Of a DNA stretch of 64,000 nucleotides, positions 52,120 through 60,269 are shown piece by piece. The position numbers and the translations under genes were made by a program. Source of the stretch: Fictibacillus halophilus (GTDB taxonomy: Bacteria; Bacillota; Bacilli; Bacillales; Fictibacillaceae). The stretch spans positions 2,790,001-2,854,000 of the forward strand of contig NZ_JAEACF010000001.1 of assembly GCF_016401385.1 (NCBI RefSeq), read 5' to 3'. Every line of letters begins with the position of its first letter. Position 1 is the first letter of the stretch. The notes under the pieces were generated by a model that was not told the origin of the DNA, made no database searches, and saw nothing but the letters and a program-made list of their open reading frames with translations.

Positions 52120-53154
52120 TTATCCCGTTTCATTACGTTCAATTAGTGTTTCATTTCCAAACTCAATCACTTTTGTTAAGATCGGCGTCTGCTTTTCTTT
52201 TAGTTGCTGATAAGCAGCTGGTGCATGAGTTAATGGAACAACATCGTTCATATATGGCGTGACCTTAATCCGTCCTTCACTAAGCAAACGGATAAATTCT
52301 TCAACGTTCCTTCCTTCAGTCCAACGAACAAAACCATATGGATAGTCAATGGCACTTTTTTCATAAACCGAATCATATCTTCCCGGCCCCCCCGCTCGTG
52401 CAATCAAGATTTGAGCTTCTTTACCAAACATGAGATCACGGGGAAAATTCGGTTCAATATCTCCTACAATAACAACTTTTCCTTTGTCACGAATCCATTT
52501 TAAACTCTCGCTAGTAAGCATAGAATCTTTGCCACCCGCACAAAGCAGGGCAGCATCAGCACCATATCCTTTTGTGTTAACACGTATGGCTTCCTTCAGA
52601 TCATCCATTGTTGTGTATGACGTAATTCCTGTTATTGTTTGAAAAAGCTTTGCTCGCTTAACTGAAATATCATAAGGAAATACTTGATAACCTGCTGCTA
52701 AAGCTATTTGTCCGATTAACTGCCCTAGTATGCCAAGACCAACCACGACTACAGATTCACCAAACTGAAGATTTGTTACACGCAGAGAATGAATGGCAAT
52801 AGCTCCTAACCCTGCAAGTGCCCCCTCTTTTAGATCTACAGAAGATGGTATGGAACTGCAAAGTGTTTTGGGCACGAGCAAATATTCAGCATGTTTGACG
52901 TAAGGAGCCCCATAGCAGGCAACCACTTCATTTTCCGAGAATGGTGACGTTCCATTACCACAATTAATGACAGTGCCTACCGCGCTATATCCAAGTGGCC
53001 TCTTTGAATCAATGCTTAAAGCGAGCATACCAAGTTCTGTACCAGGACTGATGACTGAAAAATGAGTTTTAATCAGCAGATATCCATCTTTAATTTCAGG
53101 AATTGTTTCGTTTATGATTTGCACTTTCCCATCCAACGCTACAACACTTTTCAT
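52120..53154 (-). CDS. Medium-chain dehydrogenase (zinc-type alcohol/sugar dehydrogenase family)
   Basis: 344 residues. Its ATG overlaps the regulator's stop (ATGA), so the two are translationally coupled. GroES-like domain first (PGTELGMLALS, GYSAVGTVINCG), then a Rossmann domain with VVVGLGILGQLIGQIA. The four-cysteine structural zinc lobe is absent, as in several sugar-dehydrogenase-like members. It probably oxidises a polyol or sugar intermediate. Direct evidence for the substrate is lacking. Confidence 0.85.
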   Translation of the reverse strand: MKSVVALDGKVQIINETIPEIKDGYLLIKTHFSVISPGTELGMLALSIDSKRPLGYSAVGTVINCGNGTSPFSENEVVACYGAPYVKHAEYLLVPKTLCSSIPSSVDLKEGALAGLGAIAIHSLRVTNLQFGESVVVVGLGILGQLIGQIALAAGYQVFPYDISVKRAKLFQTITGITSYTTMDDLKEAIRVNTKGYGADAALLCAGGKDSMLTSESLKWIRDKGKVVIVGDIEPNFPRDLMFGKEAQILIARAGGPGRYDSVYEKSAIDYPYGFVRWTEGRNVEEFIRLLSEGRIKVTPYMNDVVPLTHAPAAYQQLKEKQTPILTKVIEFGNETLIERNETG

Positions 53155-54575
53155 ATAAACCCTCCCTCACGAACATCATTCATTTCTTTTGAAGGTTGAT
53201 TGAGCTTTATTTCAATTCTCTTACATAACAGTTCTCCACTGATGAATCCTGACCAATAAAGGCGTAACTCATTCGTAATCTCTATTAATTCATCAAAACT
53301 TAATCCGAGCTGGTCATACAAGCGAAAAGTAGGTATCGTCTCACGAAACAATTTAAAGCGAGACGGCTGATATACTTGTTCTCCACCTGTTGTTTCAGCG
53401 ATGTGTTTTACAGCTGGTATACTTAATGTTTCCGTACGGATCTTTTCCTGACATTCATCAGAAGTTATAAAGTCCATCCATGTTCTAGCCGCTTCCAGTC
53501 TTGTGGATTGCTTATTGATGGCCATTCCAATCATGAGCATGAGCGTCCTGGCATCTTTTAAATATGGAAGAGGTGCAATATCATATCGTATATTGCCTTT
53601 TTTCATTAAGTTTAAGCTGAAGTACGATGACATGATCATCGATACTTTTCCTTCAAGAAATAAATTCTCAGCATCTTGATCACTGTCAGAAAGCAGGTTT
53701 TGTACCATCTCCTGCTTTTTAAAAAGTTCTCTGCAAAGGTTTATACATTCCATAAATTTCTCTTTATCAAAAATAACAGCACCGCTAAAATCTCGAGTAA
53801 AAGTTACTCCGTTCTGAAAAAGAAAGATCGGCCAGCGGTTTACAGATAAAGAGTGAAAATAAAAGCCGCAATGCTTTTCAGATTTCTTCCATTCTGAAAG
53901 CTTGTTGGCTGTTTTAATTACATCATCCCACTGCCAGCCACTATCCGGAACAGCGAGGTTAGCGTCCTCAAAATGCTTCTGGTTATAACACAGTACGATA
54001 GGCGAATAGATGAACGGCTTCACATATTGCTCTTTTCGCTGAAACGCTTTTTCAAGAAACGGATATATTTTATTATCCCTTGCTAAAGGTTCAAATAGTT
54101 CTTCACTGACGTTTCCAAAACCACAAAAATGATTGTAATTGATCGTAACAACATCAATGATATCGTTTACAAAAAAATCATATACTGTCTGCTGGAAGTG
54201 GTCGTATGGAATAGCAATTGTCTGCACTTTGATTAATGGGTACTTTTCCTCGAATAACTGAATCACTTTAGACAGTGCGCCTTCTTGTTTAATAGAAGGA
54301 TAGTATCCTAGGCGAAGGATTACTTGGTCGTACGGTTTGTTTGAAACGACAAGATTTCCTATACGGGATTTTTTAACGATCAATCCTTGCTTCACCAGTT
54401 CTTCCAAACCTTTTCGCACAGAATTTTTACTCAGATCAAATCGTTCTGCTAAAGCAAGTTCAGAAGGTAGATAGTCACCGACTTGAAACTCTCCATCCAT
54501 GATTTGTTTTTTCGTCGCTTCAATAAAAGTATCTAATTTTTGGTTAAATTCTTCGCGGCTCTTTTTTTCACTCAT
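53151..54575 (-). CDS. GntR regulator fused to a solute-binding-protein-like sensor domain
   Basis: 474 residues. A GntR winged helix (about 15-80; LPSELALAERFDLSKNSVRK) is followed, with no signal peptide or membrane helix, by a family-1 extracellular solute-binding-like fold (about 88-455; VIQLFEEKYPLIKVQTIAIP, YSPIVLCYNQKHF, LFLEGKVSMIMSS). The protein must therefore be a cytosolic one-component regulator whose ligand pocket comes from an ABC solute-binding protein. It lies between the permease and enzyme genes and is likely the operon's repressor or activator, sensing the imported sugar or a metabolite. Candidate operators lie at 57771-57792 and 57968-57988. Confidence 0.88.
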   Translation of the reverse strand: MSEKKSREEFNQKLDTFIEATKKQIMDGEFQVGDYLPSELALAERFDLSKNSVRKGLEELVKQGLIVKKSRIGNLVVSNKPYDQVILRLGYYPSIKQEGALSKVIQLFEEKYPLIKVQTIAIPYDHFQQTVYDFFVNDIIDVVTINYNHFCGFGNVSEELFEPLARDNKIYPFLEKAFQRKEQYVKPFIYSPIVLCYNQKHFEDANLAVPDSGWQWDDVIKTANKLSEWKKSEKHCGFYFHSLSVNRWPIFLFQNGVTFTRDFSGAVIFDKEKFMECINLCRELFKKQEMVQNLLSDSDQDAENLFLEGKVSMIMSSYFSLNLMKKGNIRYDIAPLPYLKDARTLMLMIGMAINKQSTRLEAARTWMDFITSDECQEKIRTETLSIPAVKHIAETTGGEQVYQPSRFKLFRETIPTFRLYDQLGLSFDELIEITNELRLYWSGFISGELLCKRIEIKLNQPSKEMNDVREGGFI

Positions 54576-54602
54576 GTTTTAAACCATCCTTATCATGCAA
54601 AT

Positions 54603-55412
54603 CTATTTAAGCCCACTAAGAGCTATTCCTTTAACAAAGTATCGTTGAAAAAACAAAAATATTAAGAAAGTTGGAATGAACGACAGAAGCGATCCAGCCA
54701 TCTCAACCCCGAAGTTTCCTTCTTTTGTGAGCAATGACGCTAACCCGACAGTAACAGGATACATGTCTTGACTCGTTGTAAAGATTAACGGTGTTAATAG
54801 ATCATTCCAGTTCGAGATAAAAGCAAAAGTCCCAACCGTTGCAATAACAGGCTTTGACAATGGCAGCATGATCTTAAAAAAGATCGTAAAGTCTCCTGCC
54901 CCATCAATTCTAGCTGCTTCTTCCAAATCCTTTGGAAGAGTCTGCATATATTGTTTTACAAAGAACACGCCTAAAATCCCCCAAATTTCAGGAACAATTA
55001 ACGGAAGGTATGTGTTGATCCAGCCAAATTCACTAAACATGATATAGCGTGGAATGATCAGCAACTGACTCGGAAGCATAATCACAGCCATCATCGCCCA
55101 AAAGATTAAATTTTTGAAAGGAAACTCTTTTTTTGCAAAGATGTAGCCTAATACAGCAGCAAAGAACATCTGTGCAAACACGGGTATAACGGTGATAACC
55201 GTAGAATTAAAGATCCATTTAATAAAGTCAGCATTCTTTAAAATGTAAGCAAAGTTATCTAGCGTCACTTCCTCAGAAAACCACAACAACGGATTGCCAG
55301 TTGGGATTTTCATTTTTAACAGCGATCCAAACACCATTATGAGAAAGGGAATGATAAAACAAAGAGCGATTCCAACCAACGGAATATACGTCCAGCGAGC
55401 ACTTTTCTGCAT
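54603..55412 (-). CDS. Carbohydrate ABC transporter permease, MalG/UgpE type
   Basis: 269 residues, ATG behind AAAGGAGG. Six membrane helices, with the EAA loop reading LEEAARIDGAGDFTIFF and then KIMLPL. CUT1 family inner-membrane permease, partner of the gene 12 bp upstream. No ATPase gene is in the operon, so a shared MsmX-type ATPase elsewhere is expected. Confidence 0.93.
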   Translation of the reverse strand: MQKSARWTYIPLVGIALCFIIPFLIMVFGSLLKMKIPTGNPLLWFSEEVTLDNFAYILKNADFIKWIFNSTVITVIPVFAQMFFAAVLGYIFAKKEFPFKNLIFWAMMAVIMLPSQLLIIPRYIMFSEFGWINTYLPLIVPEIWGILGVFFVKQYMQTLPKDLEEAARIDGAGDFTIFFKIMLPLSKPVIATVGTFAFISNWNDLLTPLIFTTSQDMYPVTVGLASLLTKEGNFGVEMAGSLLSFIPTFLIFLFFQRYFVKGIALSGLK

Positions 55413-55424
55413 ACTCTCCCTCCT

Positions 55425-56384
55425 TTACTTGTAATCTACTTCTCTTCCAAAATACCGTTTTTGAATCAACGAGAGACCAAAGATGATGAAGAACAATACA
55501 TAGGCTAGAACACTCGCATAACCGAGACGAAGAGATGTAAATCCTTGGTGATACAAATAATAAACAATCGTTGTCGTTGAATAATTCGGACCACCGCTCG
55601 TCAGCAGGAACGCTGAATCAAAGATTTGAAACGAGCCGATTGAAGTAATAATTGCCACATAAAAATGAATTGGCAGTAGGAGCGGAAACGTAATCTTCCA
55701 AAATATCTTCCAGCGGTTTGCACCGTCAATTCTAGCAGCTTCATAATATTCTTCAGGAATAGACTGCAATCCCGCATAATAATAGATCATCGTACTTCCG
55801 CAGACTTTAAAGATACTCAGTCCGGCTAATACGATTAACGCTTGAGCAGAGCTGGATAGAAACAATTGCGTTTCAATTCCTACACTCTGCAATAGTACGT
55901 TTACTAACCCATCTTCTGTCCCTCTAAACAACCACGCCCATATAGCTGAAATAACAACAAATGACGTAACAACTGGTAAAAAGAAAACACCTTTAAAAAC
56001 GGCACTTCCTTTATTGCCTTGATTAATCAGTAACGCTAATGCAAGCCCTAAAGCCATTGTTGGAACAATAAAATAGAGAGAAAAAAGTACAGTATTCCTG
56101 ATGGCTTTCCACGCTAATTCATCCGAAAAAATATTAATCCAGTTTTGAAGACCAACGAACTCCGCTTCTCCTATAATCGACCATTTCATGAATGTAATGT
56201 ATAAACTAAAACCTATTGGATATAGATAAAAAATAGCAAAGTGGATAAGGATCGGTATTAAAAAGACATATACAATTGCGTGCTTCTTAAAATTCAGAAT
56301 CAATCTTTTTGAAAAGCTGGTTTTTGAGTGATTCTGAGGGGGCATTCCAACATCAGTATTGTAAGCTAACTTTGACTCTTTCAC
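55425..56384 (-). CDS. Carbohydrate ABC transporter permease, MalF/UgpA type
   Basis: 319 residues, GTG start with AAGGAG 8 nt upstream. Six membrane helices after a cytosolic tail of about 30 residues, with EAA loop YYEAARIDGANRWKIFW. It forms the channel with the permease at 54603. Sequence alone does not reveal the sugar. Confidence 0.93.
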   Translation of the reverse strand: MKESKLAYNTDVGMPPQNHSKTSFSKRLILNFKKHAIVYVFLIPILIHFAIFYLYPIGFSLYITFMKWSIIGEAEFVGLQNWINIFSDELAWKAIRNTVLFSLYFIVPTMALGLALALLINQGNKGSAVFKGVFFLPVVTSFVVISAIWAWLFRGTEDGLVNVLLQSVGIETQLFLSSSAQALIVLAGLSIFKVCGSTMIYYYAGLQSIPEEYYEAARIDGANRWKIFWKITFPLLLPIHFYVAIITSIGSFQIFDSAFLLTSGGPNYSTTTIVYYLYHQGFTSLRLGYASVLAYVLFFIIFGLSLIQKRYFGREVDYK

Positions 56385-56453
56385 TCAAACAACTCCTTAC
56401 CTGAGTTTTACCGTAATAAAAGATAAAAGGAGGAATAACTCCTCCCCTTAGTT

Positions 56454-57722
56454 TTATTTCCCCATCTCATCTTTTATTGCCTTAGCAACAGCATCGGCAG
56501 CTTCTTTAGGACTCTTTGAACCTTCCATCATCGCCTGCAATTCGGCTTGGATCGTAGGCATGACAACTCGAGCAACTGGATGGATGACACCTGGACTAGC
56601 ATATTGAACATACTCTGTCATCTTTGCCATGTCTTTGTCCCCATCGTAGATCGCAGTCGCTGATTTTCTAGCCGGAATAAACTTCGTCAGACTGTTGAAC
56701 GCTTCAGAACTCTCTTTGCTCGTCATTTCTGCTACAAGCTGCGCTGCAAGTTCTTTATGTTTAGAGTTAGATGGAACAACAAACATTCCTGTTGTACCAA
56801 AAGTCGCCATTTTTTCTTGTTTAAGTGGTGGACCGATCACATAATCTTTAAAACCTTTTTCTTTTAAACTGCTTACGGTTAAACCAGCTCCCCATACAGC
56901 CATAATTTTCCCTTCAACAAAAGGTGTAAAATGGTCGATTGTATTAATTGAATCTTTTGGAATCATATCTTCTTTGTACCATTTTTGAATTCTCTCAAAT
57001 GCTTCAAGACCATCTTTATTATTAATTAGAACTTTTCCATCCTTAGAAATCACGTCTCCTCCAGATTGCCAAACGAGTGGATATAAAGTAGCATTTGCCG
57101 TTGCTCCGCCCTCAAAGGAGCGTCCAAAATATCCTTTATCTTTTGCCTTTTGTGCTAATTCATCAAATTCTTCCCATGTTTCAGGCAGGTTGTTGGGATC
57201 TCCACCAATCTCTTTTAAAATCTTCGTGTTATATATATACGTTTGAACTTCTCTCAAAATTGGTAATCCATACATCTCATTCTTGTATGTGACTGATTCA
57301 ATCGAGCTCTCTTCAAAATCACTTTTATCCCAGTCATCTCCTAAAAGGTCAGTAATGGGTGTTAGGACGCCTTGGTCAGCAAACTGTGCCATGATGTCAG
57401 GAATGAGATAGAACACATCAGGACCCTGATCTGCGGCTAATGCAGTAAGTAGTTTTTGCTCACGATTTGCCCATGGAATCTCTTCAAATTTCACTTTTAC
57501 ATTAGGATACTCTTTCTTAAAGGAAGCAGCCATGTTGTCAAAAACTTCTTTTTGTTTATCTTTCAGGTCTTCTCCAACAAAAGGATGAACCCAAACAGTT
57601 AATGTAGCAGATGAATTCTTATCCACCTTTCCACCCGTTGATTCACTGTCTTCCGAACAAGCAGCCATAGTGAAAGTAAGGATCAAAACCATGAACAATA
57701 ATCCAATTTTCTTAAATCCCAT
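56454..57722 (-). CDS. ABC transporter sugar-binding lipoprotein (UgpB/MalE type)
   Basis: 422 residues, ATG behind AAAGGGGG. Lipoprotein signal with lipobox TMAAC (Cys22). Family-1 solute-binding fold: TLTVWVHPF, the lobe motif YNTKILKEIGGDPNNLPETW, and FVEGKIMAVWGAG. It delivers the substrate to permeases 55425 and 54603 and is the first gene of the operon, behind a good promoter. Confidence 0.93.
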   Translation of the reverse strand: MGFKKIGLLFMVLILTFTMAACSEDSESTGGKVDKNSSATLTVWVHPFVGEDLKDKQKEVFDNMAASFKKEYPNVKVKFEEIPWANREQKLLTALAADQGPDVFYLIPDIMAQFADQGVLTPITDLLGDDWDKSDFEESSIESVTYKNEMYGLPILREVQTYIYNTKILKEIGGDPNNLPETWEEFDELAQKAKDKGYFGRSFEGGATANATLYPLVWQSGGDVISKDGKVLINNKDGLEAFERIQKWYKEDMIPKDSINTIDHFTPFVEGKIMAVWGAGLTVSSLKEKGFKDYVIGPPLKQEKMATFGTTGMFVVPSNSKHKELAAQLVAEMTSKESSEAFNSLTKFIPARKSATAIYDGDKDMAKMTEYVQYASPGVIHPVARVVMPTIQAELQAMMEGSKSPKEAADAVAKAIKDEMGK

Positions 57723-57770
57723 TTACCAATTCCCCCTTTAAAGTTATTGAATTCTCAACTCACTCCTTGG

Positions 57771-57792
57771 TTCATATCTGGTATATAATTTA
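57771..57792 (-). promoter_or_regulatory. Candidate operator of the sugar operon, proximal copy
   Basis: Plus-strand TCATATCTGGTATATAATTTA lies directly downstream of the -10, where a bound repressor would block the start. It agrees at about 16 of 21 positions with the distal copy. Confidence 0.45.
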
Positions 57793-57822
57793 ATCATAAA
57801 CAACAACTCCAATTATTGTCAA
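57793..57822 (-). promoter_or_regulatory. SigA promoter of the sugar operon
   Basis: On the minus strand TTGACA (57817-57822), an 18-nt spacer and TATGAT (57793-57798), about 70 nt before the lipoprotein start codon. Confidence 0.7.
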
Positions 57823-57967
57823 TATTATTTTTATTTTCTGAAAACTTTTGTGTTGGTCAGCAAAAGCTCATATGTACTATACCCTCAGCAATATTTAATA
57901 GAAGCTTTCATCATTCATTTGCCAAATTAATAATCTTTCAGCTTTAAATTTTAATAAGCTATTCTGG

Positions 57968-57988
57968 GTTATATCTGGTTCTTAATTA
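57968..57988 (-). promoter_or_regulatory. Candidate operator of the sugar operon, distal copy
   Basis: Plus-strand TTATATCTGGTTCTTAATTA, about 195 bp upstream of the proximal copy. Two related sites around a promoter suggest looping repression or an activator site. Confidence 0.35.
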
Positions 57989-58064
57989 ACTTATCTCATT
58001 TTTCTATATTTCAAATAATCTTAGTTTTTAAACCTAAACGGTTTTTCATTAAGTTCTAACAACT

Positions 58065-58104
58065 AAAAATGACCAACTGCATAATTTGTGCAGTTGATCA
58101 TTTT
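58065..58104 (-). terminator. Intrinsic terminator of the PBP3-like gene
   Basis: AAAATGAxCAACTGCA with TGCAGTTGxTCATTTT, T run on the minus strand. Confidence 0.88.
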
Positions 58105-58118
58105 CTTATAGATTATTG

Positions 58119-60131
58119 TTATTGAGAAACATTTTCTTCAAAAACCTTCTTCACCTTAGGCACCAAATAGTGACTGCCGCCTCTTCCCTTCACATCTTCA
58201 ATCATCATCGTAACGAGGAGGGACGGATTCTCGGTATTGTAAGCTACAAACCAGCCTAACTCCATACCGTTTTTGTCTTCTTTACTGGCTTTGAGTTCAG
58301 CTGTCCCGGTCTTCCCGGCAAGCGGCAGCTTCGCCATATATGCGTCATGCGCCGTTCCAGCTGGGTTTGAGACCACTTTCGACATATCATCGCGAAGGAT
58401 TGCTGCTGTTTCTTCAGAAATAACATTTTCCTTCAAAACAGTCGGTTGACCTGCCGCTTCATCTTGAAGAATCTGCGGTTTCAAAAGATTTCCGTTATTC
58501 AAAAATGGCGTATACGAGATTCCGAGATGAAGCGTACTCATTTCAACCTTACCTTGCCCATACCCGCTATCTGCGAGCTGGACTTCGGTCATTCCCTCTT
58601 CGCCGATCGTGGACGGATTCGCAAGTGGCAAATCCTCACCAAATCCAAATTTTTTCAAGCCGTTCACAAACGGTTCTTCCCCCATCTTCAGCGCGACTTG
58701 CGCAAAGTAAATATTGTCTGAGTAAATCAGTGCCTTTTCAAGGTTTACACTTGGCACGGCACTAACACGAGTAACCGTATACTTGCCCCATGATTTATCT
58801 TTTTGCCATGACTTGCCGCTCACGTTCATTACATCGCTCGGATTAAGTGTTCCGTTCTCCATCCCGATTGCAGCCGTGATTGGTTTCAATACTGAACCAG
58901 GTGCATACGTGTATACGAAACGGTTTAGTGAAGGGTTTTTCGGGTTATCCCGCCATTTTTTACTTACTGCTTCTGTCATTCCGAGCGTGTACTCATTTGG
59001 GTTATAAGCTGGGCTGTTTACGAGTGCGAGTATTTCCCCCGTTGTTGGGTGGATGGCAGATGATGTTCCAACATCTCCTTTGAGTTGAGCATAGATAGAC
59101 TTCTGCACACCGCTATCAATCGTCGTTTTCACGTCTTTACCGTTTACGACCTCATTCTCTGCGACAACCGCTTTTTCTTCTTTTTCACTCGTAAGTACTT
59201 TGATAACACCGCCCGCTTGACCGCGAAGCTGTTCTTCGTATAACTTCTCAAGCCCTGCTTTACCGACAAAATCTTGCGCGGTATATCCTTTTCCTTCTAA
59301 CTTCTTCAGGTCATCTGCGTTCACTTGTGCGATGTAACCTGTTAGATGGGCTGCCGCTTCTCCTAGCGGATATAGTCTCGTTTCAGCTTTCGGTGACTGC
59401 ACACCTTCTAGTGCGACGGCTTTTTGAATATCTGGGTTATCCGTCTGCATCTTTTTAATCGGCACGCTATATTCAGGTTTAACCCAAGGCTGGTCCAGTT
59501 TTTTCTGAACTTCCTCTGGTGTCATGCCTAAAATTTTTGCGAGTGGGACGATTGTCTTGCTTTGGTCTTCCGGCAATTCTTGCGGAACAATGGATACCTC
59601 ATAAGCTGTTCCGTTAAAAGCTAGCGGATTTCCTTCACGATCTAGAATTGCTCCGCGCTTTGGTGCGATGGATGAAGCTGAGATTCTATCTCCTTCCTTC
59701 ATCTGTGGGAAGATGTGTGACGGATTCCACTCGACTCTCCAATTCTCTGTATCTTCTTTTTCTTCTAGATTTAGTTTTATGTTATGCGTGTAGTCCACTG
59801 GACCCGCAAGTGTGTTCATTTTTACAGAATACGAGGATTGAGCTTTCTTTTCCTCTTTTTCATTTTGTTTCACTTTCCCAGAAGCTTTCACCTTAAGATC
59901 TGCAGCTTCAATGCCACCATAAATAGTCTTATAACGATCTACGAATTCTTTTTTCGAGATTTCTTTCTTAGACTTTGAATCTAGCATGTCATACATACTC
60001 TCAAAATCTTTTTTCTGCCACGCGGCCATATACTTCTCCACCGTCGATTTAGGCTTTGGCGGTTCAGAACACGCCGTCAAAAATACAAAACAAAGTGCTG
60101 CTAATACGAGGATTTTATAAACATTCTTCAA
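58119..60131 (-). CDS. pbpC: Penicillin-binding transpeptidase, PBP3/MecA-type (PbpC-like)
   Basis: 670 residues from TTG 60131, exactly 8 nt after AAAGGAG. An ATG eight codons earlier precedes that site and would disturb the lipoprotein signal. B. subtilis PbpC has 668 residues. Lipobox LTAC, MecA-N NTF2-like domain (about 25-140), PBP dimerisation domain (about 155-315), transpeptidase domain (about 340-665) with SxxK in PGSVLKP, SDN in YSDNIYF and KTG in AGKTGTAE. It is an extracellular class B PBP that cross-links peptidoglycan. The NTF2-like domain relates it to PBP2a-type low-affinity enzymes. Monocistronic. Confidence 0.92.
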   Translation of the reverse strand: MKNVYKILVLAALCFVFLTACSEPPKPKSTVEKYMAAWQKKDFESMYDMLDSKSKKEISKKEFVDRYKTIYGGIEAADLKVKASGKVKQNEKEEKKAQSSYSVKMNTLAGPVDYTHNIKLNLEEKEDTENWRVEWNPSHIFPQMKEGDRISASSIAPKRGAILDREGNPLAFNGTAYEVSIVPQELPEDQSKTIVPLAKILGMTPEEVQKKLDQPWVKPEYSVPIKKMQTDNPDIQKAVALEGVQSPKAETRLYPLGEAAAHLTGYIAQVNADDLKKLEGKGYTAQDFVGKAGLEKLYEEQLRGQAGGVIKVLTSEKEEKAVVAENEVVNGKDVKTTIDSGVQKSIYAQLKGDVGTSSAIHPTTGEILALVNSPAYNPNEYTLGMTEAVSKKWRDNPKNPSLNRFVYTYAPGSVLKPITAAIGMENGTLNPSDVMNVSGKSWQKDKSWGKYTVTRVSAVPSVNLEKALIYSDNIYFAQVALKMGEEPFVNGLKKFGFGEDLPLANPSTIGEEGMTEVQLADSGYGQGKVEMSTLHLGISYTPFLNNGNLLKPQILQDEAAGQPTVLKENVISEETAAILRDDMSKVVSNPAGTAHDAYMAKLPLAGKTGTAELKASKEDKNGMELGWFVAYNTENPSLLVTMMIEDVKGRGGSHYLVPKVKKVFEENVSQ

Positions 60132-60216
60132 AAACAGAACTCCTTTCCCTACCATTAAACAGTTGTTTAATCATTATAGCAAAATATCTGGTAATAAATG
60201 TGTGATAACTACATGA

Positions 60217-60263
60217 TAAAAAAATCACCTTGCGCGTATAGATAAGGATACGCACAAGGTGAT
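60217..60263 (-). terminator. Intrinsic terminator after the PG-binding NlpC/P60 gene
   Basis: Long stem ATCACCTTG-x-GCGTAT with ATACGC-x-CAAGGTGAT, then TTTTTTTATC on the minus strand. Confidence 0.9.
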
Positions 60264-60269
60264 AGATTA

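Larger units (their letters stand above)
57723..58118. other. Control region of the sugar operon and end of the PBP gene
   Basis: It holds the operon promoter (57793-57822), two copies of an ATATCTGGT-centred motif (57771-57792 and 57968-57988) and the penicillin-binding protein terminator (58065-58104). I see no gene. Confidence 0.65.
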
